From: Bacteroidales bacterium
GTDB lineage: Bacteria; Bacteroidota; Bacteroidia; Bacteroidales; PUMT01
NCBI GenBank assembly: GCA_007132225.1
Contig: SLPB01000099.1
Coordinates: forward strand, 1-50,036
Direction of reading: 5' to 3'
Length of the DNA: 50,036 bases
In this document: piece by piece, positions 26,019 to 34,681 of the stretch
How the letters are laid out: each line of letters opens with the position of its first letter
Numbering within the stretch: position 1 is the first letter of the stretch
Made by a program: the position numbers and the translations under genes
The notes under the pieces: model-generated
What the model saw: only the letters and a program-made list of their open reading frames with translations
Databases searched by the model: none
What the model was told of the DNA's origin: nothing

Positions 26019-26975
26019 TCACACCTGGTAATCACGGGTTATTTTAGTGCCATATTTTTTATCAGCTAACTTAAAAGCTTCAGTGATAACACTTTTATCT
26101 CCTCCCTTTTCAACAAACTGAATACAGGCCCGTATTTTGGGAGCCATGCTTCCTTCTGCAAACATACCGTCATCAAGATACTTTTTAGTATCTGCCAAAT
26201 TCAAAAATTCAACAACTTTTTGATCAGGCTTATTAAAATTTATATATACATAAGGAACATCGGTGAGTATATAAAATTCATCAGCCTTTATCCTGGCTGC
26301 AAGCAAACTTCCGGCAAGATCCTTGTCAATTACGGCTTCAGAGGGACGAACATTACCTGCTTCATCAATATAGACAGGCACACCGCCACCACCCGAGGCA
26401 ATTACTATGGTTCCCTGACGGGCAAGCTTTTCTATTACATTTTCATTCATTATCCTGATTGGTTTCGGAGAAGGAACCACCCTGCGCATTCCGTCCTTTA
26501 ACTTAACTTCTTCCCTGAATTCCCACCCTCTTTTTTCTGCAAGAATGCCGGCTTGTTCTTTATTGTATATTTTTCCAACACGCTTGGCAGGATCATTGAA
26601 CGCCTCATCATCTTTATCCACCTCAACCATTGTAACAAGGGTTACAGTATTTTTCTTTATATTATTTTTTTTCAGCACATTCAACATTATTCTCTCGATC
26701 ATATAACCAATTCCGCCCTGCGAATCAGCAACACAAATATCAAGTGGCATCTGTGGTATATCATACATTTGCTCCCCTGCATCATTTCTCATGAGAATAT
26801 TTCCTACCTGAGGACCGTTGCCATGAGTAATAACCAGATTATAACCCTCCTTAATTAGAAATATAAGATTTTCAAGGATATCGGCAGTATTCTCCTCCTG
26901 TTCATCTATTGTTCCGTCCTGATTTCCGCGCAGCAGAGCATTACCCCCCAGGGCCACCACAGCTAATTTATTCAT
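26019..26975 (-). CDS. arcC: carbamate kinase
   Basis: The 318-residue enzyme transfers phosphate from carbamoyl phosphate to ADP. Family features are the N-terminal VVALGGNALLRG, VITHGNGPQVGNILMRND, the central substrate-binding region RRVVPSPKP, IVIASGGGGVPV, and DKDLAGSLLAARIKAD. The length is typical. It is the first gene of the arcC-arcB pair, 88 bp upstream of arcB, and a plausible promoter with TAGCTTTG lies about 35-65 bp upstream on the minus strand. The pair suits an anaerobe that gains ATP from arginine, citrulline or agmatine-type degradation. Confidence 0.95.
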   Translation of the reverse strand: MNKLAVVALGGNALLRGNQDGTIDEQEENTADILENLIFLIKEGYNLVITHGNGPQVGNILMRNDAGEQMYDIPQMPLDICVADSQGGIGYMIERIMLNVLKKNNIKKNTVTLVTMVEVDKDDEAFNDPAKRVGKIYNKEQAGILAEKRGWEFREEVKLKDGMRRVVPSPKPIRIMNENVIEKLARQGTIVIASGGGGVPVYIDEAGNVRPSEAVIDKDLAGSLLAARIKADEFYILTDVPYVYINFNKPDQKVVEFLNLADTKKYLDDGMFAEGSMAPKIRACIQFVEKGGDKSVITEAFKLADKKYGTKITRDYQV

Positions 26976-27008
26976 AAACAGGGATTTGTATTAATAATTT
27001 TAATTATA

Positions 27009-27042
27009 CAAAGCTATAATATTTTTTTGATATTAAGTTCAA
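27009..27042 (-). promoter_or_regulatory. possible promoter of arcC-arcB
   Basis: On the minus strand TTG (27042-27040) and TAGCTTTG (27016-27009) are separated by 23 bp, slightly longer than the 19-21 bp consensus. The -7 match is complete. Confidence 0.45.
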
Positions 27043-27092
27043 TTACCGGATGGAACCCCTAATAAATCAGCCATATGGTTATCAATGTTATA

Positions 27093-27482
27093 TCAGTCTT
27101 CATTGCGGCTTTCAAGTACATCGCGTACACGCTTTAGTAACTGCTCAATATCTACAGGCTTGGAAATATAATCTTCAGCACCTTTGTCAAGGCAAGTTTT
27201 CCGGGTGGTGTCATCCAAAACAGCCGACACGATAATAACTGGTATATCTTTGTAACGTTCACCTGATTTTAAACTTTCAAGCATTTCACAACCATCTATT
27301 CGGGGCATAAGCAGGTCCAGTAAAATCAGGTCAGGCTTCTCATCTTTGATCATTTCCATACCTGCAGTGGCAGACTTAGCGGTTTTAACAATCCACCCCT
27401 CATTTTCAAGAATAGCTTCCAGCAAAACGAGATTGGTTTCCGAGTCATCAACTACTAAAATAGATTTAAGTTTTGTAGCCAT
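27093..27482 (-). CDS. stand-alone response regulator receiver protein
   Basis: The 129-residue protein is a single receiver domain: acidic pair D12-D13, phospho-acceptor D56 in LLDLLMP, the Ser of VSAVLD, and Lys in ISKPVD. There is no output domain, so it should act through protein contacts, like CheY or Spo0F. The N-terminus (ILVVDDSETNLVLLEAIL) is strikingly like that of the receiver protein at 44486-44866 (ILVVDDSMTNLVLLDAIL), so the two are recent paralogues at opposite ends of the signalling locus. It is divergent from cheR across 261 bp. Confidence 0.92.
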   Translation of the reverse strand: MATKLKSILVVDDSETNLVLLEAILENEGWIVKTAKSATAGMEMIKDEKPDLILLDLLMPRIDGCEMLESLKSGERYKDIPVIIVSAVLDDTTRKTCLDKGAEDYISKPVDIEQLLKRVRDVLESRNED

Positions 27483-27743
27483 TATATTAAATTATTCAAT
27501 TAACTATATTAACAATATTTACATTCTTCTTAGCCTGTTATCAGGCTGGATTTGGTATAGCGAAAATAAAAAGAATTCTTGTGAGACATTCAACGATGTT
27601 CATAAATTATAATAAAATAATACTCCAACTATATATTGATGGCAAATCCGGGGGAATAATGAAAAAGCTTTCAGGAGAATATCACTTTTGCAATTTTATT
27701 CTATTTTTGTCAGTCACAAAATTAAGCGGAAATTAATCATTAA

Positions 27744-28613
27744 ATGACAAAAACTGTTTCGGATCAGGATTACAGGCTATTTGTAAACACTGTAAAAAGG
27801 GTGTCAGAATATGATTTAAGTGATTATTCCGACAAATCACTTAAACGACGCATAGCTAAAGTGCTTTCCGATAACAAAACAGATATACATAAACTCATCT
27901 CAGATATCAACAGTAACACAGACTACCTTGAAAAAATAATAAGAGGAGTAACAGTAAATACAACCGAATTATTCCGCGATCCAAAAGCATGGCATGATAT
28001 ACGCTATAAAGTATTACCGGAACTGGCATCTTTGCCCACTATAAATATATGGCACGCAGGATGTTCTACCGGACAGGAGGTATATTCCATGCTGATCCTG
28101 TTAAACGAAACAGGATTGCTTGATAAAGCCAGGGTGCTGGCCACCGACATTAATTCCAATGTTCTTGAAACCGCAGGATCAGGAATCTACAAGTACCGGT
28201 TCAACCGTGGGTATCTGGATAATTTTGACAGGGTGATTCGCCGAAACCCGCTTAATTATGAAGAGTTCAGGGATGTACCCTATTCAAAATATTTCACAAT
28301 TGATAAGGACAGTGATACACTTACAATCAAACCGTTTTTGCTTGAAAAACCTGTTTATAAAAAGCACGATCTTGTTTCCTGCAATAATTTTATTCCCGGT
28401 AAATTTGACCTTATTATCTGCAGGAACGTAATCATTTACTTCAATTACTCCCTTCAAAACCGGATTTTTAATTTTTTTTATCAGAATCTCCATCCTGGAG
28501 GTTCCCTGGTCCTTGGCATGCATGAATCAATTAGCGGCCCAATGTCAGAAAGGTTTATCAAATCCGGTCATGCCTACTCAAAACCAGTAAAATACTTTGG
28601 AAAGATGATTTGA
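27744..28613 (+). CDS. cheR: chemotaxis protein methyltransferase CheR
   Basis: CheR methylates glutamate residues of chemoreceptors using S-adenosylmethionine. The 289-residue protein has the N-terminal helical domain and a complete catalytic domain: VNTTELFRD (residues 71-79), the SAM motif GCSTGQE (106-112), ATDIN (133-137), and DLIICRNVIIYF near 225-236. All look functional. The last codons and the stop codon lie inside a perfect 38-bp palindrome (28593-28630). TATTTTTG at 27702-27709 may be the -7 promoter element. Cognate substrate receptors are not evident in the window. Confidence 0.94.
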   Translation: MTKTVSDQDYRLFVNTVKRVSEYDLSDYSDKSLKRRIAKVLSDNKTDIHKLISDINSNTDYLEKIIRGVTVNTTELFRDPKAWHDIRYKVLPELASLPTINIWHAGCSTGQEVYSMLILLNETGLLDKARVLATDINSNVLETAGSGIYKYRFNRGYLDNFDRVIRRNPLNYEEFRDVPYSKYFTIDKDSDTLTIKPFLLEKPVYKKHDLVSCNNFIPGKFDLIICRNVIIYFNYSLQNRIFNFFYQNLHPGGSLVLGMHESISGPMSERFIKSGHAYSKPVKYFGKMI

Positions 28614-28630
28614 ATCATCTTTCCAAAGTA
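28593..28630. promoter_or_regulatory. perfect 18-bp inverted repeat with GATGATT box (site 1)
   Basis: TACTTTGGAAAGATGATT, a TG spacer, and AATCATCTTTCCAAAGTA form a perfect inverted repeat of 18-bp arms spanning the cheR stop codon. The core, GATGATTTGAATCATC (28604-28619), recurs as its reverse complement at 44360-44375 and with one change at 39485-39500. It lies 138 bp upstream of the ATG of the next gene. No U-tract follows, so it is unlikely to be an ordinary terminator. TATTTTTG at 28675-28682 begins 63.5 bp from the palindrome centre. Confidence 0.8.
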
Positions 28631-28756
28631 AGGAAGCTCATTTATATATTGATTTTTCCGGAATCCTTTTTAGATATTTTTGACCGTACCTAAATACACT
28701 GGGTATTGCTCAATCAAATTACAGCTATTGCTGAATGATGAAAATTGATTCTTACT

Positions 28757-29584
28757 ATGGCAAGGTTTAACCTGGGGATTACTGACGTCAGAAAAATAAC
28801 AGGGGCCCTGACAGAAAAAGGATATCCGGATTTTGCCGGATATGCTCTTATGTCATTAAAATTAAGTCTGGAAAAGATAATATCCAATCATGGTTTTAAA
28901 GAATCAGGTGCAATGGTTTCCAGAATATATTCCGATGACAACTTTACAGATTCACTAATTGATGAATTATCGGTTGAAACCACTGAAATGTTCCGGGATC
29001 CATCAATGTGGAGGCTGCTGCGGGAACGCATTTTCCCGGGGATTTTCGGCACCGGTGATAAAATAAAATTCTGGCTTCCGGGAAGTGTTTCGTCCGAAGA
29101 CCTGGTTTCATTGATTATCCTGTTAAAAGAATCTGATCTTACAACCAGGTCTGCAATTATCCTTACATCTTTAAGCGGAAAAAGTCTGGATAATATAGCC
29201 AGCGGGGTATTCAGGTCATCTAAAATGGAAGTAAGTGAAGCCAATTACACGAAATTTCAGGGCAAAGGAGAGCTTTCTGAATATATGGTAAAAGAGGGTG
29301 GGAAATTTTTCTGGAATAAAAACCTGTTTTCAGAAGTTACCTTCTCACTGGGGAAAAGTCACCTGGAAGCATCTGCCACATGTGTGAACTGCATAATTTT
29401 CAGAGACAAGATGATATATATGAATCTCACACTTAGCAACAAAATGCTTGATGTGATCTGTAGAAGCCTTTCAGGGGGGGGGTATTTTATAATTGGTTCC
29501 GGCGAAAGCCTTACACACACTCTTTTTGACAAACATTTCAGCCAGGTTGACCAGAATGAAAAAATTTACCAGAAAATCAGATGA
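28757..29584 (+). CDS. degenerate CheR-like protein, catalytic motifs lost
   Basis: The 275-residue protein has the overall layout of CheR and keeps part of the first motif (VETTEMFRD, residues 73-81). The SAM-binding GCSTGQE is replaced by GSVSSED (109-115), ATDIN by LTSLSG, and CRNVIIYF by FRDKMIYM. It is therefore very unlikely to bind SAM or methylate. It lies between an intact cheR and cheB, so a role as a binding partner, decoy or regulator of CheR or of receptors is plausible. I choose ATG 28757; a TTG at 28745 is the other option. Its stop overlaps the cheB start. Confidence 0.8.
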   Translation: MARFNLGITDVRKITGALTEKGYPDFAGYALMSLKLSLEKIISNHGFKESGAMVSRIYSDDNFTDSLIDELSVETTEMFRDPSMWRLLRERIFPGIFGTGDKIKFWLPGSVSSEDLVSLIILLKESDLTTRSAIILTSLSGKSLDNIASGVFRSSKMEVSEANYTKFQGKGELSEYMVKEGGKFFWNKNLFSEVTFSLGKSHLEASATCVNCIIFRDKMIYMNLTLSNKMLDVICRSLSGGGYFIIGSGESLTHTLFDKHFSQVDQNEKIYQKIR

Positions 29585-30159
29585 TCATGTATAAGGCTAT
29601 AATAATAGGAGGATCAGCAGGGAGTTTCCAGGTAGTGACCAGGATACTAAGCTCTTTGCATAAGGATTTCCCCCTGCCTGTACTGCTTAGCCTTCACAGA
29701 CTTAAGCATATAAGATCAGGCTTCGTGGAAGCTCTCTCCCTTAAATCATCCATTCCTGTTAAAGAGCCCGGAGATAAAGACCATATCAGGCCAGGCATTG
29801 CTTACCTTGCTCCTTCCAACTATCATATGCTTATTGAACTGGGCAGCCGTTTTGCATTATCGACGGCTGCCCCTGTAAACCACTCCAGGCCATCTATCGA
29901 TCTTTCATTTTTTTCAGCGGCACAAGCCTATCGGGAAAAGCTTATAGGAATAATATTATCAGGGGCAAACAGGGATGGTGCACAGGGTCTTGAAAGGGTA
30001 GCCAGCCTGGGAGGGAAAACAATTGTGCAGGATCCTGATGAATGCCAGGTTCCGGTTATGCCAAAGGAATCATTGAAACTGACAGGGGTTGACCATATAT
30101 TAAACAGCAGTCAAATAATAGAGTTTTTAAAAAAAATAAACAGGAATGCACTGGATTAA
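29581..30159 (+). CDS. cheB: receiver-less CheB methylesterase domain protein
   Basis: This 192-residue protein consists of the CheB catalytic domain alone. The nucleophile motif is GGSAGS (Ser12), a His lies in LSLHRLKH, and an Asp in IILSGANRDGAQGL; the usual GMGxDG is altered to GANRDG. The methylesterase removes methyl groups from receptor glutamates, balancing CheR. The regulatory receiver domain of classical CheB is missing, so control by CheA phosphorylation would have to be indirect. The start ATG overlaps the stop of the CheR-like gene, with ATG 29587 as an alternative. It overlaps the following gene by 14 bp. Confidence 0.88.
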   Translation: MIMYKAIIIGGSAGSFQVVTRILSSLHKDFPLPVLLSLHRLKHIRSGFVEALSLKSSIPVKEPGDKDHIRPGIAYLAPSNYHMLIELGSRFALSTAAPVNHSRPSIDLSFFSAAQAYREKLIGIILSGANRDGAQGLERVASLGGKTIVQDPDECQVPVMPKESLKLTGVDHILNSSQIIEFLKKINRNALD

Positions 30160-30937
30160 TACTGATATATACAGAGCTACGGTTGCATGGATTTTTATGC
30201 TACTCTCGGCTTTTTTACTCCTGTTTTCGCTTGGAAGCGATGGAGAGGCAAATGCTTTGACATTTTTTTACCTCGTACTGATACTTCTTATGGGTCTGTT
30301 CCTTTATATTTTAATTACACAACGCAAGAAGGAAGAAGGTGGCGATCCCAATCAGGCGCTGAAAAAGGAAGTTGACAGTGAGATTGAACCGGATAAAAAA
30401 GGCGGCAGGGATCTTTCCCGGTTTGCCGGAGCTGATAAAGGCATTCAGTATTTTAATACGGAGAAGTTTGTTGCAGATTTAATGAGACAGGGGAATAAGG
30501 ATGAATCTGCCGAAAAATTATTGGAAAGGATATTGTCAGTTATTGCAAACAAGTTTGAAGCAGTGCAGGGAATTATGTATTTCAGGGATCCCGCCGGGGA
30601 GATATATTCCCATGTTGCCAATTATGCTTACTATTCAGATACCCTGCCGGTTTCATTTAAAGCGGGGGAAACCTTACCGGGACAGGTTGCTAAAAACAAG
30701 AAATTACTCAATATAGACAATGTTCCCGAAGGATATATGACTGTACTTAGCGGACTGGGCAGCAGCTATCCGCGTAATCTCGTAATCATACCTTTATTGT
30801 ATCAGGAAGAGACTGTGGCAGTGATCGAGCTTGCTTCTTTTAAACCTTTCACTGCAAGGGAGGAAAATATTTTGGAACAGCTTGCACCATCCCTTGGAAA
30901 TGATATTGGTAATCTGATTAAAGCCTGGACAAAGTGA
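30146..30937 (+). CDS. membrane protein with cytoplasmic GAF domain
   Basis: The 263-residue protein has two transmembrane helices near residues 10-30 and 38-58 and a charged linker (60-95). A GAF domain follows at about 105-260 (LMRQGNKDESAEKLLERILSVIANKF..., GETLPGQVAKNKKLLNIDNVPEGY...IPLLYQEETVAVIELASF). It has no catalytic output domain. GAF domains bind small ligands or mediate dimerisation. The GAF of the next protein is clearly similar (EVPEDYVTITSGILG versus VPEGYMTVLSGLG type motifs), which suggests that the two form a hetero-complex. Both ends overlap neighbours (cheB by 14 bp, the phosphatase by 4 bp), so it is tightly coupled. Confidence 0.82.
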   Translation: MHWINTDIYRATVAWIFMLLSAFLLLFSLGSDGEANALTFFYLVLILLMGLFLYILITQRKKEEGGDPNQALKKEVDSEIEPDKKGGRDLSRFAGADKGIQYFNTEKFVADLMRQGNKDESAEKLLERILSVIANKFEAVQGIMYFRDPAGEIYSHVANYAYYSDTLPVSFKAGETLPGQVAKNKKLLNIDNVPEGYMTVLSGLGSSYPRNLVIIPLLYQEETVAVIELASFKPFTAREENILEQLAPSLGNDIGNLIKAWTK

Positions 30938-33552
30938 AAAAAATAATGAAAATATTTGATTTGGAACAGGAAAGATTAAACCGCATATTAATCAGCACCG
31001 GAATAACACTGGCTGCTTTAATAATGTTGCCTCTACTTGCCTGGTCTGTTGCGCTTTATAATGCAGAACACGGATTTACCTTAAGTGCTTTAAGGGCACT
31101 GCATTCTGAGCATCCTGTTTACTGGTTTGTTACCTTTCTTCCACTTCCGGCAGGCATTGTAGTTTTCTGGTTTTTAATCCGGACAGAATGGGTAAAGCAA
31201 AAACTGTCAGGTGAACTGGAAGGAAAAAACGAAAGCATATGCAAGAATGCAGCTTTTGCTCAAAGAATAGGTGAAGGTGATTTTAAAGCAAGTCTTGACC
31301 TGGAATGCAGGAATGATGACCTTGGAAAATCGCTGCTGGTCATGAGAGATAACCTCCTTGAAAACAAAAAGAAAGAGGAGGAGCAGAACTGGATTGCAGA
31401 AGGAAAGGATATTATAGCAAATATATTAAGACTTCATAACAGCATTGATACTTTGGCAATAGCAGTTGTTGAACAACTGATAAAATATATAAAAGCGACT
31501 CAGGGTGCCTTATTTGTTTATAATGAAGAATCTGACAAACTGGTAAACGTAGCCACTTATGCATATAACCGGCAAAAATACATTAACCAGGAATTTGGTA
31601 TCGGACAAGGTCTGATCGGTCAGTGTGCCTATGAAAGAGATTTAATTTACCGTACTGAAATACCCGAAGATTATGTCACCATAACATCGGGCATTCTTGG
31701 CGATAAGAAACCCGGGAGTATCCTTATAGTTCCCCTTATAACAGACGAAAAGCTCCAGGGGGTCCTTGAGTTCGCATCACTGGATGATGAAATACCCGGT
31801 CAAACGATAAAATATCTAAGAGAACTGGGTGAGATAATTGCCAGAACCATATTTAACCTCAATATAAACAAGAAGACCGAGAAGCTTTTGCAGGAAGCAA
31901 GGCAGATGACTGAAGAATTGACAGAGAATGAAGAGGCGTTGAGGCAAAGTGCTGAAGAAATGAGGGCCACACATGAGGAGCTGGAAAAATCAAATGAAAG
32001 GCTGGAAATGCAGGTTGAGGAAGTGGAAAATGTGCAAAAACGCCTTCACTCACTTCTGGAGAACGCCTCAGAGATAATCACGATCTATGACCAGCAAATG
32101 AGAATGATATATGAAAGTCCTTCTGTTCTGCGCATTCTTGGATATACACCCGAAGAGATGATGGAAGGAAAGGATTTCGACCGCCTGACCCCAAAAGGTG
32201 AAACAGAATTTAAAAACATGTTCGCCAGGCTTCTCAATGATCCTTCCCAGGTTATAACAATAAAATACACTTATGTAAGAAAAGACGGCAAAAAGATATA
32301 CCTGGAGACAACGGGCAGGAACTTTCTTCATGATCCGGCAATAAAAGGAATAATAATAAATTCCCGGGATATGACCGAAAGAATAAGGGCGGAGAAAGAA
32401 GAGAGGCTGAGATCAAAAATGCAGGCCCTTTCTGAAAACAGTCTGGATATGATTGTGAGACTTGGCACAACAGGCAAGTTTTTCTATGCAAATCCCGTGA
32501 TTGAAAGGTATACCAACCTGGATCCCAGGGAGGTTATCAATCGCACCATCAACGAAGTAAAACTCAATGATACCCTGTTTAATTTTTTCAAGGATGCTAT
32601 TAAAAAGATAAAAACATCATCAGAAAAAATTGATTCGGAAATTACAATCACAAACGATGAAGGTGATAGGATAATACGTATTAATGCCATTCCCGAATAT
32701 AATGAAAATGAACTGGAGACTATATTGTTTGTAGGTCACGACATTACAGAGGCCAAACAGATAGAACTGCTGATACAGGAAAAGAACAGGAAAATCACTG
32801 AAAGCATAAACTATGCAGAACGTATACAAGGTGCAATATTGCCTGATACTGAATTCATAAGGGGCTTCCTTCCGAATTCTTTCATTTTTTATGTGCCCAG
32901 AGATGTTGTAAGTGGTGATTTCCCGTGGTTCTTCCAGAAGAATGAAACCCTTTATATAGCTGCTGTGGACTGTACCGGTCATGGTGTGCCCGGGGCACTG
33001 ATTTCATTTATAGGGTATTTCCTGCTGAATAACATTGTAGATCACGAACGTGAGCTCTCAGCTGCATCTGTGCTTGATGAATTAAATGCGGGGGTTCGCC
33101 ATACTCTGAAACAGGAACGTGTTGATGCCAATGCCAGAGATGGGATGGATATAGCACTGATTAAAATACCACTGGGTGAAAACCGGATCGAATTTGCAGG
33201 AGCTCACCGCCCCCTTTATATGTTAAGGGATGGAGAACTAACAGAATATAAAGGCGACAGAAAAGCAATTGGCGGGATACCACACAAGCGCAAACCGGAG
33301 AAGGATTTTACTAACCATAAGATAAAGCTGCTTAAAGGGGATAAGGTTTTTATTTTTTCCGATGGCTTACCCGACCAGATAGGCGGGCCTGAGGGTAAAA
33401 AGTATGGCCCACGCCGTATTCGTGAGACAATAACCGAAAATGCAGATTATACCATGGAAGAATATAACCGCCATTTTACTGAAGATCATATTCATTGGCA
33501 AGGGGATATTAAACAAATAGATGATATTCTAATGATAGGAATTGAGTTTTAA
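30934..33552 (+). CDS. membrane sensor phosphatase, HAMP-GAF-PAS-PAS-PP2C (SpoIIE type), SiaA-like
   Basis: The 872-residue protein starts with two transmembrane helices (about 18-40 and 62-82). A HAMP-like segment (GEGDFKASLDLECRNDDLG) follows, then a GAF domain (about 150-300), a coiled coil (about 310-370) and two PAS domains (about 372-490 and 492-620). It ends in a PP2C/SpoIIE serine/threonine phosphatase (about 650-870) with VVSGDFPWFF, AAVDCTGHGVPGALIS, DGMDIALI and FSDGLPDQIGG supplying the metal-binding Asp residues. Followed by SiaB- and SiaC-like genes, it fits the SiaA role of dephosphorylating SiaC. The start is GTG 30934, overlapping the upstream stop, or ATG 30946. Confidence 0.9.
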   Translation: MKKIMKIFDLEQERLNRILISTGITLAALIMLPLLAWSVALYNAEHGFTLSALRALHSEHPVYWFVTFLPLPAGIVVFWFLIRTEWVKQKLSGELEGKNESICKNAAFAQRIGEGDFKASLDLECRNDDLGKSLLVMRDNLLENKKKEEEQNWIAEGKDIIANILRLHNSIDTLAIAVVEQLIKYIKATQGALFVYNEESDKLVNVATYAYNRQKYINQEFGIGQGLIGQCAYERDLIYRTEIPEDYVTITSGILGDKKPGSILIVPLITDEKLQGVLEFASLDDEIPGQTIKYLRELGEIIARTIFNLNINKKTEKLLQEARQMTEELTENEEALRQSAEEMRATHEELEKSNERLEMQVEEVENVQKRLHSLLENASEIITIYDQQMRMIYESPSVLRILGYTPEEMMEGKDFDRLTPKGETEFKNMFARLLNDPSQVITIKYTYVRKDGKKIYLETTGRNFLHDPAIKGIIINSRDMTERIRAEKEERLRSKMQALSENSLDMIVRLGTTGKFFYANPVIERYTNLDPREVINRTINEVKLNDTLFNFFKDAIKKIKTSSEKIDSEITITNDEGDRIIRINAIPEYNENELETILFVGHDITEAKQIELLIQEKNRKITESINYAERIQGAILPDTEFIRGFLPNSFIFYVPRDVVSGDFPWFFQKNETLYIAAVDCTGHGVPGALISFIGYFLLNNIVDHERELSAASVLDELNAGVRHTLKQERVDANARDGMDIALIKIPLGENRIEFAGAHRPLYMLRDGELTEYKGDRKAIGGIPHKRKPEKDFTNHKIKLLKGDKVFIFSDGLPDQIGGPEGKKYGPRRIRETITENADYTMEEYNRHFTEDHIHWQGDIKQIDDILMIGIEF

Positions 33553-33691
33553 TGACAGGGATTAATTCAAAGGTTAATATGCTTTTAAATCCATTGACCC
33601 GTAATGTATATACATTCTATTTTATATAACTGAGTAATATGAAGGATCCATTACAAACAAAAAATCAAAGTATTAATAAACTAAAATTATC

Positions 33692-34270
33692 ATGACAAAG
33701 GAGAATAATGAAAAAGGCTTTCTGGAGTTTGTTTACAACTTCTACAAAACAATGAAAGCTCATGAAATCACACTCGTCTATGAGGGAGAAATCACCCATC
33801 AAATTACCAAGGCTTTCACCTCACTAACAGAATCCAATATGTCTAAGGAGATGGAGTCAAATAATGTTCAGAGAAAAGTGTTTCATGTTATGGTAGAATG
33901 CCTTCAAAACATTAGCAAGCATGCAGACACCTTCGGACAGAACGATTATGTTTATTCAGGCAGAGGAATTTTCCTGGTAAGCAAGGCAGATTCTGAGTAC
34001 AGTGTAACTACAGGCAATGTAATTGACAACTACAAGATTGATGAACTCACAACATTACTCGAGCAGATCAACAGCCTGGACAAGGAAGGCCTGAAGGAGA
34101 TGTACAAGACCCAGATGAAGGAGGGCAGGCTGTCCGCAAAAGGCGGGGCAGGTCTGGGATTTATTGATATTGCCCGCAAGACCGGCAAAAAGCTTTTATA
34201 TCATTTTCTTCCGGTTTCAGAAACAACATCCTTCTTTTTATTAACCTCAACCATTTCAAGAAATATATAA
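33692..34270 (+). CDS. SiaB-like protein kinase (GHKL fold)
   Basis: This 192-residue protein resembles the SiaB family (DUF6272), single-domain kinases with a histidine-kinase-like ATPase fold that phosphorylate the partner protein SiaC. An N-box-like helix FHVMVECLQNISKHA lies at about residues 64-78, and a glycine-rich lid KGGAGLGFIDIARKTG at about 149-164. It stands 140 bp downstream of the PP2C phosphatase gene and 10 bp upstream of siaC, the order seen in SiaABC systems. The output in Pseudomonas is the diguanylate cyclase SiaD; no cyclase gene is visible here, so the target must differ. Confidence 0.85.
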   Translation: MTKENNEKGFLEFVYNFYKTMKAHEITLVYEGEITHQITKAFTSLTESNMSKEMESNNVQRKVFHVMVECLQNISKHADTFGQNDYVYSGRGIFLVSKADSEYSVTTGNVIDNYKIDELTTLLEQINSLDKEGLKEMYKTQMKEGRLSAKGGAGLGFIDIARKTGKKLLYHFLPVSETTSFFLLTSTISRNI

Positions 34271-34280
34271 ATCAATTATT

Positions 34281-34655
34281 ATGGAAGCAATAAAAATTTT
34301 GGGAACCGATGATACGCCCGGCATAGTGCTTGATGCTGAAAATGACGTATTTGAAATTTCCGGCAGATCCCTTCCTGAGGATGTCACATCATTTTATGAG
34401 CCGGTACTGAACTGGCTTGATGAATATTCAGAGAACCCCAAACCAAAAACTGAGTTTGTTTTCAAACTTACTTATTTCAACACCGCCTCATCTAAGGTGC
34501 TGCTTGATATACTTATGAAGCTTGAAGACATACACAGTACAGGTAAAGAGGTCCTGGTCAAATGGTATTATCCGGATGATGATGAAGACATGCAGGAGGC
34601 AGGGGAGGAATATGCCGACATTGTAGATGTAAATTTTGAGCAACTGAGCTGTTGA
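34281..34655 (+). CDS. SiaC-like regulatory phosphoprotein (DUF1987)
   Basis: The 124-residue protein matches the SiaC/DUF1987 family: FEISGRSLPEDVTSFYEPVLNWL, FKLTYFNTASSKVLLDIL, and WYYPDDDEDMQEAGEEY. Thr68 in YFNTASS corresponds in motif, and from memory in number, to the Thr phosphorylated by SiaB in Pseudomonas aeruginosa SiaC. It would be the phosphorylation-switched partner of the kinase encoded 10 bp upstream and the PP2C phosphatase further upstream. The unphosphorylated form is expected to bind an effector, which here may be the adjacent transporter or a Che component. That last point is inference. Confidence 0.87.
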   Translation: MEAIKILGTDDTPGIVLDAENDVFEISGRSLPEDVTSFYEPVLNWLDEYSENPKPKTEFVFKLTYFNTASSKVLLDILMKLEDIHSTGKEVLVKWYYPDDDEDMQEAGEEYADIVDVNFEQLSC

Positions 34656-34681
34656 CAACCTCTGCCGGTCAAACCCCGATG

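Noticed and set aside
28593-28630. Palindrome at the cheR end as a Rho-independent terminator
   Set aside because: No U-tract follows on either side, the minimal loop is only 2 nt, and its core is shared with boxes that are not at gene ends.
33603-33616. 14-bp palindrome AATGTATATACATT upstream of the siaB-like gene
   Set aside because: AT-rich and short enough to occur by chance; no second copy was found.
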